Shown here: positions 1-8,853 of the stretch, one piece after another
Layout: every line of letters starts with the position of its first letter
Position numbering within the stretch: the stretch's first letter is position 1
Assembly: GCF_001182895.1 (NCBI RefSeq)
Contig: NZ_LFQR01000004.1
Span: 1 to 64,000 of the forward strand
Direction of reading: 5' to 3'
Length of the DNA: 64,000 bases
Source of the DNA: Frateuria defendens
Lineage (GTDB): Bacteria; Pseudomonadota; Gammaproteobacteria; Xanthomonadales; Rhodanobacteraceae
Made by a program: the position numbers and the translations under genes
Notes under the pieces: model-generated
What the model was told of the DNA's origin: nothing
The model's database searches: none
Seen by the model: the letters and a program-made list of their open reading frames with translations, nothing else

Positions 1-105
1 GCCGTCCTCCACCAAGGCAAGGCGCGGGGCGCCAGCTTGCGCTGGCATGACGGGACCCCACGACACCGTCGCCTCGACGACGACATGTCCGCACAAGGAT
101 CGACC

Positions 106-1128
106 ATGACTACCTCGCACAGCGACGCCCACCTCCTCGACCCGGGCTTCTCGCTCACCCTGCGCCCAATGCGCTACCCCAGCTTCTACGAGATGTTCCG
201 CAACGCCATCAAGAACACCTGGACGGTGGAGGAGGTGGACTTCTCGCTCGACACCACCGACCTGAAGTCCAAGATGTCCGACGCGGACCGCCACCTAATC
301 CACCGCCTGGTGGCCTTCTTCGCCACCGGCGACACCATCGTGTCGAACAACCTGGTGCTGAACCTCTACCAGCACATCAACGCGCCCGAGGCGCGCATGT
401 ACCTCTCACGCCAGCTCTACGAGGAAGCGCTGCACGTGCAGTTCTACCTCACCCTGCTGGACACCTACATCCCCGACCCGGCCGAGCGCGCCAAGGCCTT
501 CGCGGCGATCGAGAACATCCCCTCGATCCGCCAGAAGGGCGAGTTCTGCTTCAAGTGGATCGACTCCATCCAGGACCTCAGGCGGCTGGAGACGCGCGAG
601 CAGCGCCGGCAGTTCCTGCTGAACCTGATCTGCTTCGCGGCCTGCATCGAGGGCCTGTTCTTCTTCGCCGCCTTCGCCTACGTCTACTTCCTGCGCTCGC
701 GCGGCCTGCTGCACGGCCTGGCCTCCGGCACCAACTGGGTGTTCCGCGACGAATCCGGCCACATGGCCTTCGCCTTCGAAGTGGTGCGCACCGTGCGCGA
801 GCAGGAGCCGGACCTGTTCGACGAGGCCATGCGCGAACAGGTGGAAGCCATGCTGGAAGACGCCATCGCCTGCGAGACCCAGTTCGCCGAGGACGTGCTC
901 GCCGGCGGCGTCGCCGGCCTCTCGGTGAAGGACATGCGCCAGTACCTCGAATACTGCGCCGACCAGCGCCTGGCCCAGCTCGACCTGCCGAAGAAATACG
1001 GCGCCAGCAACCCCTTCGACTTCATGGACCTGCAGGACGTGCAGGAACTGACCAACTTCTTCGAGCGCCGCGTGTCGGCCTACCAGGTGGGCGTGGAGGG
1101 CGAGGTGGCGTTCGACATGGCGTTCTGA
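106..1128 (+). CDS. nrdB: Ribonucleoside-diphosphate reductase subunit beta (class Ia R2)
   Basis: This is the small subunit of class I ribonucleotide reductase. It holds the di-iron/tyrosyl radical that lets NrdA reduce ribonucleotides to deoxyribonucleotides in the cytoplasm. The 340-residue product has the ferritin-like ligand pattern: a first acidic ligand near D76, an ExxH motif at E107-H110, and a tyrosine four residues after that histidine (Y114), matching the radical Tyr of the family. A second ExxH (ESGH) occurs later. The start at 106 is chosen because AAGGA lies 6 nt upstream; in-frame ATGs further upstream have no such site. The C-terminus ends in the acidic/aromatic tail that docks NrdA. 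nrdA would be expected upstream, outside the window; the first 105 bases show no coding sign. Confidence 0.96.
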   Translation: MTTSHSDAHLLDPGFSLTLRPMRYPSFYEMFRNAIKNTWTVEEVDFSLDTTDLKSKMSDADRHLIHRLVAFFATGDTIVSNNLVLNLYQHINAPEARMYLSRQLYEEALHVQFYLTLLDTYIPDPAERAKAFAAIENIPSIRQKGEFCFKWIDSIQDLRRLETREQRRQFLLNLICFAACIEGLFFFAAFAYVYFLRSRGLLHGLASGTNWVFRDESGHMAFAFEVVRTVREQEPDLFDEAMREQVEAMLEDAIACETQFAEDVLAGGVAGLSVKDMRQYLEYCADQRLAQLDLPKKYGASNPFDFMDLQDVQELTNFFERRVSAYQVGVEGEVAFDMAF

Positions 1129-1261
1129 GCCGCGCCGCCGCACGGCGGGAATATCGGTGATGCGGGCTTGCTGCGTTTGGCCGTCCTGGCAGCCTCCTCA
1201 TGGACAGCCCACCCGCGGGCACGCCACCGCTTCCAGGTTCGGGAGACCGCCGCGCAGCCGC

Positions 1262-1558
1262 TCAGGCTGCGTGCGGATGGATGCGCCGCAACGTATCGCC
1301 CAGTTCCCGGCGCGCCGTCTCCAGCTCGTAGCGCTTTTGCAAGTTGATCCATACGTCCGGCGTGGTGCCGAAGTAACGCGCCAGGCGCAGAGCCGTATCC
1401 GCCGTGATGCCGCGCCGCTCGTTCGCAATATCGTTGATGCGGGCCGGCGTGACGCCGAGCGCGCGGGCAAGCGCATTGCTCGACAGCTCGAGCGGCCGCA
1501 TGAACTCCTCGCGCAGGATTTCGCCCGGGTGGACCGGTGGGAGCAACTTCGTGGCCAT
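1262..1558 (-). CDS. higA: HigA-family antitoxin (XRE helix-turn-helix)
   Basis: This is the antitoxin of a type II pair. It should bind and neutralise the HigB-like toxin encoded just upstream and repress the shared promoter. The product has 98 residues, the usual HigA length. It opens with the HPGEIL(R/K)EEF motif typical of HigA and continues into an XRE helix-turn-helix with the family NxRRGIT segment. ATG 1558 is preferred because AGGA lies 8 nt upstream, inside the toxin's 3' end; ATG 1567 has no properly spaced site. It is cotranscribed with the toxin, with a gap of 11 nt. Confidence 0.92.
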   Translation of the reverse strand: MATKLLPPVHPGEILREEFMRPLELSSNALARALGVTPARINDIANERRGITADTALRLARYFGTTPDVWINLQKRYELETARRELGDTLRRIHPHAA

Positions 1559-1569
1559 GTGTCTCATCC

Positions 1570-1851
1570 TCAGTGGTAGTCCACGATCTCGACCGCGTGC
1601 GCCGCGCCATCCTTCCATACGAAACAGATGCGGAACTGGTCGTTCACGCGAATGCTGTACTGGCCGGCCCGGTCGCCCTTTAGAGCCTCGAGACGATTGC
1701 CTGGCGGCGAACGCAGGTCGTCGAGGGTTTGCGCCGCATCGAGGTATTCAAGCTTGCGCCGAGCCACCCCCTCGATGCTCACGAAGCGGCGCACGCGCAC
1801 GCCATGGAACAACGCTTCCGCATCCTTGCTGGCGAAGAAGGTCTTGATCAC
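1570..1851 (-). CDS. higB: HigB-like toxin (RelE/ParE superfamily)
   Basis: The predicted product is a ribosome-dependent mRNA interferase of the HigB type. It is 93 residues long, the standard size, and carries the family hallmarks: LHPLKG-like LEALKGDRAGQYSIRV, then the NDQFRICF strand, and a C-terminal VEIVDYH. Translation most likely begins at GTG 1851, giving the MIK start usual in the family. The gene order, toxin before antitoxin, is diagnostic of higBA. The reading frame is intact, unlike the second higB at 21.4-21.7 kb. A perfect palindrome lies 10 nt upstream. Confidence 0.9.
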   Translation of the reverse strand: MIKTFFASKDAEALFHGVRVRRFVSIEGVARRKLEYLDAAQTLDDLRSPPGNRLEALKGDRAGQYSIRVNDQFRICFVWKDGAAHAVEIVDYH

Positions 1852-1860
1852 AAGGTTTAT

Positions 1861-1876
1861 CGTATACCGATATACG
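1861..1876. promoter_or_regulatory. Candidate HigA operator palindrome
   Basis: CGTATA-CCGA-TATACG is a perfect 6-4-6 inverted repeat immediately upstream of higB, in a locally AT-rich stretch. Position and symmetry match the autoregulatory sites to which HigA antitoxins bind. The second higBA in this window has its own GTATCGC-ATA-GCGATAC palindrome at the same place. Binding is inferred. Confidence 0.7.
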
Positions 1877-2059
1877 GCATGAAAGCATCGCTTATGGGAT
1901 GCACTCCCCCTGAAGATGCGGACCTCGGTCGGGATCGAGATGGATGCCGAGTCGATCCCGCCGCGAGGCCGCTACCCGCTGGCTCATGGCTTTCGGCTAA
2001 CTATCCGCCATGCCCGTGCCTGCCATACTCGCCCGCACGACCGACTCCTCGGGGCGCCC

Positions 2060-2770
2060 ATGTTCGACTCAAGGAAGCACCGCGCAGCCGCGGCCCTCGT
2101 CGCGCTCGCCTACGTCGCCATCCAGTCGTTCCAGTGGTTCGTCTTCGCCCGGCTGCCGCCCGCTGACGTGCCGGCGCAGGCGCTGATGCAGGGGCCGCTG
2201 CCGCTCAACGTGGCGCGGGCGGTCGCGATGCTGCTCGCCTTCCCCGGGCTGGCCTACCTGTTCCTGGTCGTCTGCGGCCTCGTCCATCGTCGCCGCCCTG
2301 CGCTCGCCGTCGCCGCCTTCCTCGGCTTCTTCGTGTTCTGCCTGCTGGAAGTGCAACTGCGCTCGGTGGAGCTGTTCTACGTGTATCTGGAACTGCCCGC
2401 CCGCTACCAGGCCGCCGCCTCGGCGGCCGGGCAGGCGCGCGTGCTGGCGGCGCAGGCCGCGTTCCAGTCCGTGCAGCACGCGCTGTATTTCCCGCTCGGC
2501 CTGTCGTGGCTGATCGCCAGCACCCTGGTCTGCCTGGGCCTGGGCGGACACCGGCTCGACGGGCTGGCGCAATGGGCCTTCGGCCTCAACGCCGTGCGGC
2601 TGTTGCTGCGCATGCTCGACGCCTATGTGCTCGGCCCCCGCTTCGACGCGCTCTACGAGGCGCTGTACCTACCGCTGGTGTTCCTGACCTTTCTGCCGCT
2701 GGCCGCCTGGCTGCACTGGGGAGGGCGCGATGGCGCGCCTGCACCGCCGCAAGCCGTGGTGGAACGCTAG
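2060..2770 (+). CDS. Membrane protein of unknown function
   Basis: The 236-residue product has about six hydrophobic segments and short basic loops, so it is an inner-membrane protein. I do not recognise the family. Segments lie near residues 10-28, 50-72, 80-100, 133-158 and 200-220, with a soluble stretch rich in Ala and Gln around residues 112-135. ATG 2060 is chosen because the upstream in-frame extension reads as noncoding, Arg/His-rich sequence. The gene ends 7 nt from the convergent ArsR gene. No functional link to its neighbours is visible. Confidence 0.7.
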   Translation: MFDSRKHRAAAALVALAYVAIQSFQWFVFARLPPADVPAQALMQGPLPLNVARAVAMLLAFPGLAYLFLVVCGLVHRRRPALAVAAFLGFFVFCLLEVQLRSVELFYVYLELPARYQAAASAAGQARVLAAQAAFQSVQHALYFPLGLSWLIASTLVCLGLGGHRLDGLAQWAFGLNAVRLLLRMLDAYVLGPRFDALYEALYLPLVFLTFLPLAAWLHWGGRDGAPAPPQAVVER

Positions 2771-2777
2771 CCTGCGC

Positions 2778-3161
2778 TCAGCCGGTCGTCGCCTTCCGCG
2801 CCGCCGGCTTCTTCTTCGCGCCGCGCATCCGCTCCTCGAACTGCGCGCGGTGCGCCTGCATGATCGCCGGGAGCAACCCCGGGAAACGTTGCTCGATCTC
2901 CGCGCAGCGGGTGGTGTTGCGCATCTCCACACCGTGCCGCTCGCTGCGGATCAGGCCCGCCTCGCGCAGCGCGCGAAAGTGCTGGGACAGGGTGGACTTG
3001 GGGATGCAGCGGTCGCTGATCTGCTGGAAATTGGAGCAGGTGCGGGCGGAATCCGCGTCGGCCAGCTGCGCGTAGATCGCCACGCGCACCGGGTCGGACA
3101 GCGCGTGGAGGATGCCCTCCACGGTGATGTCGTCGATCGATGGGTGGGTCAGCGGCCTCAT
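2778..3161 (-). CDS. ArsR-family winged-helix transcriptional regulator
   Basis: This 127-residue DNA-binding protein contains the ArsR winged helix: LSDPVRVAIYAQL near residue 20, then SKSTLSQHFRALREAGLIR as the recognition helix and wing around residues 55-75. It has no paired Cys metal site of the ArsR/SmtB type, so metal sensing is unlikely. The C-terminal tail is Lys/Ala-rich. It is divergent from an SDR gene, with the shared promoter in the 97 bp between them. The usual arrangement suggests it represses that oxidoreductase and itself. Confidence 0.88.
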   Translation of the reverse strand: MRPLTHPSIDDITVEGILHALSDPVRVAIYAQLADADSARTCSNFQQISDRCIPKSTLSQHFRALREAGLIRSERHGVEMRNTTRCAEIEQRFPGLLPAIMQAHRAQFEERMRGAKKKPAARKATTG

Positions 3162-3180
3162 GCGGGCATTTTACCAGCCC

Positions 3181-3209
3181 TTGATTGATAGTTCTAAAGT
3201 TCGTATGTT
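3181..3209 (+). promoter_or_regulatory. Candidate promoter for the SDR gene
   Basis: TTGATT (3181-3186) and TATGTT (3204-3209) are separated by exactly 17 nt in an AT-rich island between the ArsR gene and the SDR gene. The spacer carries a direct GTTC repeat (3191 and 3199), which could serve as the ArsR-family binding site. Assignment is by eye. Confidence 0.5.
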
Positions 3210-3258
3210 TTGAAGTATTGGATCAATGGACTCACCCCAACCCTCCACGGGAGTCGTC

Positions 3259-4005
3259 ATGAGCAAGCTCAAAGACAAAGTCGCCGTCGTCACCGGCGCA
3301 TCCAAGGGTATCGGCGCGGCCATCGCCAAGTCGCTGGCCGCCGAAGGCGCGTCGGTGGTCGTCAACTACGCCTCCAGCAGGGCCGGCGCCGACAAGGTGG
3401 TGGCCGAGATCGAGGCGGCCGGCGGCAAGGCGGTGGCGGTGGGCGGCGACATCGCCAAGGCCGCCGAGGCGCAGGCCATCGTCGATGCCGCGGTCGAGCG
3501 GTTCGGCCGGCTGGACATACTGGTGAACAACTCCGGCGTGTACGAGTTCGCGCCGCTCGAGGCCATCACCGAGGAGCAGTTCCACCGGCAGTTCAACGTC
3601 AACGTGCTCGGCCTGCTGCTGACCACGCAGGCGGCCGCCAAGCACCTGGGCGAAGGGGCCAGCATCATCAACATCGGCTCCCTCGCGACGCGCATCGTGC
3701 CACCGGCGAGCGCGGTGTACGCGGGTACCAAGGGCGCGGTGGACGCGATCACCGGCGTGCTGGCGCAAGAGCTTGGCCCGCGCAAGATCCGCGTCAACGC
3801 GGTGAATCCGGGACTGATCGAGACCGAGGGCGTGCACACCGCCGGCGTCATCGGCTCGGACCTCGAAACCCTGACGGTGACGAAGACGCCGCTGGGCCGC
3901 ATCGGCCAGCCGAAGGACATCGCCTCGATCGTCACCTTCCTCGCCTCGGACGATTCGTACTGGCTGACCGGCGAGCAGTTGGTCGCCGCCGGCGGCATGC
4001 GCTGA
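3259..4005 (+). CDS. SDR-family NAD(P)-dependent oxidoreductase
   Basis: This is a classical short-chain dehydrogenase/reductase of 248 residues with all core motifs: TGASKGIG for cofactor binding at the N-terminus, NNSG, the catalytic Ser in the INIGSLA region, and YAGTK (YxxxK). The sequence resembles 3-oxoacyl-ACP reductase/glucose-dehydrogenase-like SDRs, but the substrate cannot be read from sequence. Start 3259 is chosen for GGGAG about 8 nt upstream and for the MSKLKDKVAVVTG start typical of the family; an ATG 33 nt earlier is less likely. It is divergently paired with an ArsR-type regulator. Confidence 0.92.
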   Translation: MSKLKDKVAVVTGASKGIGAAIAKSLAAEGASVVVNYASSRAGADKVVAEIEAAGGKAVAVGGDIAKAAEAQAIVDAAVERFGRLDILVNNSGVYEFAPLEAITEEQFHRQFNVNVLGLLLTTQAAAKHLGEGASIINIGSLATRIVPPASAVYAGTKGAVDAITGVLAQELGPRKIRVNAVNPGLIETEGVHTAGVIGSDLETLTVTKTPLGRIGQPKDIASIVTFLASDDSYWLTGEQLVAAGGMR

Positions 4006-4061
4006 GCGGGGCCGGCCCCGGGGCCCGTATGGGCTCCCGGGGTCGCCCTCGCGCGACCATC

Positions 4062-4970
4062 TCAACCGGGGCGGGCCTCGTCCGTGCCGGCGCGGTGCGG
4101 GTAATCCGCGCCGCGCTCGCCCAGCTGCCCGCGCCGGCGCCAGACGACGACCGCCACCAGCACCACCACCAGCGGCAACATGAAGCCGAATTCGTCGATC
4201 GCGTACGGCGTGATGGCGCCGTGCGGGCTGGTGATGGGGGTGAAGAACTGCTGGATGAACACGTTGTGGCTGGCATGCAGGATCGCCGCCGGCCACAGGC
4301 TGCCCGAGCGCAGGCGCAGCCAGGCCATCGGCACGCTGATCGCCAGCACCATCAGCGTGAAGCACGGCAGCGCGAACCACCAGGGCGTGCCCGAGTTGTA
4401 GTCGGCGAACAGCAGGATCGGCATGTGCCACAGCGCCCACACCGCGCCGGTCAGCAGCGCGCCGCGGGTGAAGCCGAACGCCTCGGTCATGCGCGGGGCG
4501 AGGTAGCCGCGCCAGCCGATCTCCTCGCCCAGTGCGGTAGAGAGGCCGAACACCAGCCCCACGCTGGCCCGCAGCAGGAAATAGCCGGCCACGACCAGCC
4601 AGGACGGCGCCGCCCCCCAGCCCAGGCCCTCGGCGAGCGAGGCGACGAACTGCGGGTTGCCGAAGCCGCCCAGGCCGCCCAGCCACACGATCGCATAGGC
4701 CACCGCCGCATAGCCGAGCGGAAGCAGGTAGGCGAGCCAGGCCCAGCGCGCCGCGCTCCAATGCCAGCCGAGGCCGGCCAGCGGCTGGCCGCCGAGGCGG
4801 CAGCTCGCCAGCGCCGCCATGGCCGGGCACCACATGAGGCCGGCGACGTACATGCGGAAACCGCCGCCGAGGTGGCCGGTGGCGATCACCAGCGCGTAGA
4901 AGACCGCACTGAACGCGAAAACCAGCAGCAGATACAGGCCGATCGCCGGCCGTGGATGCCCAAGTGCCAT
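4062..4970 (-). CDS. CPBP-family intramembrane glutamic endopeptidase
   Basis: This is a 302-residue polytopic membrane protein with the CPBP (Rce1-like, formerly Abi) signature. It has EEIGWRGYL on one membrane helix, a downstream WHMP segment, and the third motif HASHN. The Glu pair and the two His groups form the catalytic site of this family, which cleaves proteins in the bilayer. About seven hydrophobic stretches are visible. ATG 4970 is preceded by a strong AGGAGG. It converges on the SDR gene. The target is unknown; some relatives act in bacteriocin immunity, but nothing nearby suggests that here. Confidence 0.9.
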   Translation of the reverse strand: MALGHPRPAIGLYLLLVFAFSAVFYALVIATGHLGGGFRMYVAGLMWCPAMAALASCRLGGQPLAGLGWHWSAARWAWLAYLLPLGYAAVAYAIVWLGGLGGFGNPQFVASLAEGLGWGAAPSWLVVAGYFLLRASVGLVFGLSTALGEEIGWRGYLAPRMTEAFGFTRGALLTGAVWALWHMPILLFADYNSGTPWWFALPCFTLMVLAISVPMAWLRLRSGSLWPAAILHASHNVFIQQFFTPITSPHGAITPYAIDEFGFMLPLVVVLVAVVVWRRRGQLGERGADYPHRAGTDEARPG

Positions 4971-5078
4971 CGCCAGTCCTCCTGGAGTCCGGGACCGGCC
5001 GATATAAGAACGACGGCGGTCGCTCGCGCAACCGCCGTCGGTCATGGTTCACGGGGCGGGCCCTTGCGGGCCTGCCGC

Positions 5079-5732
5079 TCAGCTCCAGTTGCTGTCGTCG
5101 TCGAAACCGCTGTCGGCGAAGTCGGAGTCGTCGGAGGGGCCTAAGTTGTCGAAGCCGCTGTTGTCGTGGTCATTCTGCGAATCGTCGTAGAAGTTGTTCT
5201 GGGTGACGTTCTCGACCACCTCCGGCTGGCCGCCGGCCAGGCCGCCGCCCTGGTGGCCGCCGATCAGGCTCTCGATGCCGTTGAACAGGAACATGCCGCC
5301 CGCGACGCCGGCCGCGGTGGTGGCGGCGCTGGCGAGGAAGCTGGGCGCGCCGCCGCCGGCCGCCTGCGGCGGGGGCACCGGCGGGGGCGTGGCGCCGCCG
5401 CCGAAGAAGCGCTCACGCCAGCCCGGGGCCGGCGGCGGTGCGGACGGCGCTGGCGGCGGCACCTGGCCGCGGCGCCAGTCCTGCTGGCCGCCGAGGAAGC
5501 TGCCGCCGCCCTGCCCGCCGGCCTGCGCCTGCAGGCGGGCGATCTCGGCCTTGGCGTTCTCCAGTGCCTGCTGCTGCAGCAGGCTGCGCTGCACCAGCAG
5601 GTAGAGCGCGTCCGGCTGGTCGGCCACGCGCTGGCGGATCAGCGCGTCGGCCTGCGGGTCTTTCGCCACGCCGCGCGCGGCGGCCAGGCGGTCGAGGAAA
5701 TCTTCCAGCAGTTGCTGTTCCTGCGGTGTCAT
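5079..5732 (-). CDS. DUF2076 family protein
   Basis: The 217-residue product starts MTPQEQQLLEDFLDRL and continues through a helical N-terminus with a Gln/Leu coiled coil (about residues 35-70), as DUF2076 proteins do. A Pro/Gly-rich linker follows (about 75-130), then a small hydrophobic Ala/Gly segment, a Gly-rich patch, and an Asn/Asp/Ser-rich acidic C-terminus ending in Trp-Ser. The family is widespread in proteobacteria and its role is not established. The longer reading frame upstream of 5732 is Arg-rich and looks noncoding. Confidence 0.85.
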   Translation of the reverse strand: MTPQEQQLLEDFLDRLAAARGVAKDPQADALIRQRVADQPDALYLLVQRSLLQQQALENAKAEIARLQAQAGGQGGGSFLGGQQDWRRGQVPPPAPSAPPPAPGWRERFFGGGATPPPVPPPQAAGGGAPSFLASAATTAAGVAGGMFLFNGIESLIGGHQGGGLAGGQPEVVENVTQNNFYDDSQNDHDNSGFDNLGPSDDSDFADSGFDDDSNWS

Positions 5733-6063
5733 GCGCAAAGCTCCGGACTCATGGATGGTTGCGTAGCCCTTGGCACTGCCGTGGTTCCGGCGGCGCCGGG
5801 TACGCCCGCCGCCGCGACGGAACGGTTCCGTCACGCAGCGGCGTAAGGAGGACTGTAGGGGCGCCCCGTGACGCATCCAAGGCATCGGCCGCGCGGCATT
5901 AGGCGGGCGATTCAGGCGGCGTCGGCGACGCAAGTTCTTGCCGGGCGCCCGCCCGCGGCCCCGCACCGCGGTTTGCGCCGGTACGGCAGCCGCGAAGCGG
6001 ACCGGGCCGCACGCACGGCGCGACAGCATGCCGCGGTGCCGCGCCCCGTCGTGGCGGCCGCGC
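5733..6063. other. Intergenic, no gene recognised
   Basis: About 330 bp lie between the DUF2076 gene and the porin gene, both on the minus strand. The stretch is very GC-rich. Its open frames translate to Arg/Pro-rich sequence without family features. I see no repeat or clear terminator. Confidence 0.6.
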
Positions 6064-7353
6064 TCACTTGAGCGCCAGCACGTAGTCGAGGATCAGCCGG
6101 TTCTCGTTGAAGCGGTTGGCGGCCGCGTAGCTGCTGCGGATCGCCGTGTTGCGCCAGCGCAGCGAGAAGCCCTTCAGCGGGCCGCCGGGAAAGGCGTAGC
6201 CGATGTCGGTGTTGCGCTCCCACTCGCGTCCGGCGGGCAGGCCAGCGCCGCGGTCGATGTGGTCGCCGGCGGTGTAGCGGGTCATGAAGGTGAGGCCCGG
6301 CAGGCCGAGCCGCGCGAAGTCGTAGTCGAAGCGGTACTGCCAGGAACGCTCGTGCGCGTTGGCGAAGTCGTTGATGGTGACGAAGTTGATGAGGTAGGCC
6401 GTGCTGCGCGCCAGGTAGGGGAAGGGGTCGCGCCCGCCCATGTGCTGGTAGCCCACGCCGAAGGCGGCGCCGCCGAGCTTGTAGGTGAGCATGGCGTCCA
6501 CCGCGCGGTTGTCCACCGGCGCCCGGCTGCCGCCGTCCGGTCGGGTGACGTGGTAGCGCAGGTCGCCGGACAGCGACTGGCCCGCGCCCGTGTGCCAGCT
6601 GCCCTTGAGGCCGTAGAAGCTCTGCCGGTAGATACCGTCGAGCCAGATGTAGCGATAGGTGGCGCTGGCGCCGAGCGCGCCGGGGAAACTATAGGTGCCG
6701 CCGCCCATCACCAGCTTGTCGCTGCGGTAGGCCGGGTAGCGGTTGAGCACGAAGTCGCTGTAGTGGGTGGCGTTGGCGTACTGGTTGCCGCTGAGCCTGG
6801 CGCCGATCAGGGCGAGGCGGTCGAGGTCGTGCGACTCCACCAGCCAGCCCTTGTAGGTGGCCTGCAACAGGCGCGTGTAGTCGGAGATGGCGAAGGGGTC
6901 GTTGAAGACGAAGGTGCCGTACTTCACCGTGGTCTTGCCGAGCTTCGCCTTGTAGGTCGGGCGCAGCTTGGCGTACTCGTTCTCCGGCGAGCCGTCGGTG
7001 CGGTAGGGCATGATGTTGGTGCCCGCGCCGCCGTGCAGGCGGTAGCCGGCCTGGCCGAGCAGGTCCACGCCCAGGCCCACCGGGCCGGCGGTGTAGCCGG
7101 AGTTGAACTGGAAGATGAAAGCCTGCGCCAGCCCCACCGCGCCCGGCCGCGGCGCGGGTTGGTGGTGGAACTCGCGGTTGAAGTAGAACTGGCGCGCCTC
7201 GAGCGTCGCGCTGCTGCCGTTCCAGAAATCCGCCGCGCTGCGGCTGGCCCAGTCGTCGGCATGGGCCGGCGCGACGGCGGCCAGCGACAGCCCCCCGGCG
7301 CAGGCCGCACAGAGGGCCAGGCGATGCATGGGCGAGCTTGGCCTCGTCATCAT
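6064..7353 (-). CDS. OprD-family outer membrane porin
   Basis: This is a 429-residue outer-membrane beta-barrel with a cleavable signal peptide ending in AHA-DD. It then has the OprD-type opening (FWNGSSATLEARQFYFNREF) and repeated aromatic-ended strands, finishing in LILDYVLALK. OprD relatives form substrate-specific channels for small acids, amino acids and peptides. The gene begins with ATGA overlapping the dctA stop at 7350-7352, so translation is probably coupled. The partner suggests a channel for C4-dicarboxylates or similar acids, which is inference. MM (7353/7350) or M7329 are alternative starts. Confidence 0.9.
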   Translation of the reverse strand: MMTRPSSPMHRLALCAACAGGLSLAAVAPAHADDWASRSAADFWNGSSATLEARQFYFNREFHHQPAPRPGAVGLAQAFIFQFNSGYTAGPVGLGVDLLGQAGYRLHGGAGTNIMPYRTDGSPENEYAKLRPTYKAKLGKTTVKYGTFVFNDPFAISDYTRLLQATYKGWLVESHDLDRLALIGARLSGNQYANATHYSDFVLNRYPAYRSDKLVMGGGTYSFPGALGASATYRYIWLDGIYRQSFYGLKGSWHTGAGQSLSGDLRYHVTRPDGGSRAPVDNRAVDAMLTYKLGGAAFGVGYQHMGGRDPFPYLARSTAYLINFVTINDFANAHERSWQYRFDYDFARLGLPGLTFMTRYTAGDHIDRGAGLPAGREWERNTDIGYAFPGGPLKGFSLRWRNTAIRSSYAAANRFNENRLILDYVLALK

Positions 7354-8654
7354 GCCGACCCGCCTCGATCCAGCCCGGCTGCCGCGACCGGCGCCTCCAC
7401 GGGCGCCTCGCCCGCCAGCACGGTCCGGGCTTTCGCATGGTCGAGCGTGCGGGTGAAGGTGCCCACCACCAGCGTGGCGACGCAGTTGCCGAGGTAGTTG
7501 GTGAGCGCGCGGGCGATGCCCACGAACCAGTCCGCCGGCAGCAACAGCAGCAGGCCGGACACCGGCAGCGAAGGCACCGCCGCCAGGGTGGCGGCGAGAA
7601 TCACGATGGCCGCCCCCGGCACGCCGTGCGCGCCCTTGGAGGTGAGCAGCGCGATCAGCAGCACGCTCACCACCTGCCCCGCACTGAGCGCGGTGTCGGT
7701 GGCCTGGGCGATGAACAGCACGGCCAGCGTGAGGTACAGGGAAAAGCCGTCGAGGTTGAACGAGTAGCCGGTGGGGATCACCAGGCCCACCGTGCCCTCC
7801 TCCACGCCCAGGTCCTCCAGCTTCTTCATGGTCTGCGGCAGCACCGCGTCGGAGGAAGTGGTGGCCGCGACGATGGCGATCTCCTCGCGCAGGTAGCGCG
7901 CCAGCGCGGTGAGGCGATAGCCGCACAGCCGCAGCAGGCCGCCGAACACCAGCAGCACGAAGACCAGGCAGGCGCCGAAATAGGCGAGCAGCAGCAGACC
8001 GACCTTCTCCAGCGAGGCCAGGCCGAAGCTCGCCGTGGTGTAGGCCATCGCACCCAGCACGCCGAGCGGCGCGAGGCGCACGAACAGGCCGAGGATGCGG
8101 AAGAACAGGCGGCTGGCGTCCTCGATCACGTGGCCGATCTTCTCGCCCGGGGGGCCGAGCAGGATCAGCGCCACGCCGGTGACGATCGCCAGCAGCAGGA
8201 TCTGCAGCACGTCGCCCTGCACGAAGGGGCTGAGCAGCGAATCGGGGATCAGGCGCTGGAAGAAATCGGCCACGCCGCCCAGTTCATGGTGGGCCGCCGC
8301 CGGCGGCTCGCCCAGCTGCGCCAGCGCCGCGGGCGAGGCGTGCAGGCCGCGGCCCGGCTGCACCACGAAGGCCACCAGCACGCCGAACAGCAGCGCGACG
8401 GTGCTGACCACCTCGAAATACAGCAGGGCCAGCCCGCCCAGCCGGCCGACCCGGCGCAGGTCGCCGCTCTTGGCGATGCCGCAGGCCACCACGCAGAACA
8501 CCACCGGCCCGACCATGATCTTGATCAGCTGGATGAAGTCCTTGGCGAGCGGGCTCAACCGCTTGGCGAACTCCGGCACGAACGCGCCGAGCAGCACGCC
8601 CAGCACGGCCGCGAGCACCACCTGCAAGAACAACGAGCGTGCCAGATACCGCAT
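7350..8654 (-). CDS. dctA: C4-dicarboxylate/proton symporter
   Basis: This is an inner-membrane DAACS/GltPh-fold transporter of 434 residues, the usual DctA length. It imports succinate, fumarate and malate with protons or cations. Diagnostic stretches are the N-terminal LSPLAKDFIQLIKIMVGPVVF, the Ser-rich re-entrant loop TTSSDAVLPQTMKKLEDLGV, and the GYSFNLDGFSLYLTLAVLFIAQAT segment. A good site (GGGAGG) precedes the ATG at 8654. The stop overlaps the start of an OprD-type porin, giving a two-gene outer-plus-inner-membrane uptake unit. It is divergent from a secreted cyclase-family hydrolase. Confidence 0.93.
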   Translation of the reverse strand: MRYLARSLFLQVVLAAVLGVLLGAFVPEFAKRLSPLAKDFIQLIKIMVGPVVFCVVACGIAKSGDLRRVGRLGGLALLYFEVVSTVALLFGVLVAFVVQPGRGLHASPAALAQLGEPPAAAHHELGGVADFFQRLIPDSLLSPFVQGDVLQILLLAIVTGVALILLGPPGEKIGHVIEDASRLFFRILGLFVRLAPLGVLGAMAYTTASFGLASLEKVGLLLLAYFGACLVFVLLVFGGLLRLCGYRLTALARYLREEIAIVAATTSSDAVLPQTMKKLEDLGVEEGTVGLVIPTGYSFNLDGFSLYLTLAVLFIAQATDTALSAGQVVSVLLIALLTSKGAHGVPGAAIVILAATLAAVPSLPVSGLLLLLPADWFVGIARALTNYLGNCVATLVVGTFTRTLDHAKARTVLAGEAPVEAPVAAAGLDRGGSA

Positions 8655-8853
8655 GCCATACCTCCCTAGTCACTCTTCCACTAACCATGCAGGCGGGAGC
8701 GGCTCAACCGGCAAATTGACGCATAGCCATCCAGGCGTCCATACGAAAACGCTTCCGCTGCCTCCATCGCCGCCTCCGTCCGGGCCGTGCGGCGGCCGGC
8801 GCTGGCGCGCCGCTGCGCTAGGATGCCCGCGATCCCAGCGCAAGGAAAACCCG

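Noticed and set aside
3210-5144. Long plus-strand open frame of about 640 codons
   Set aside because: It is antisense to the CPBP protease and overlaps the SDR out of frame. Its Arg/Gln/Ala-rich translation has no family features, as is common in high-GC DNA.
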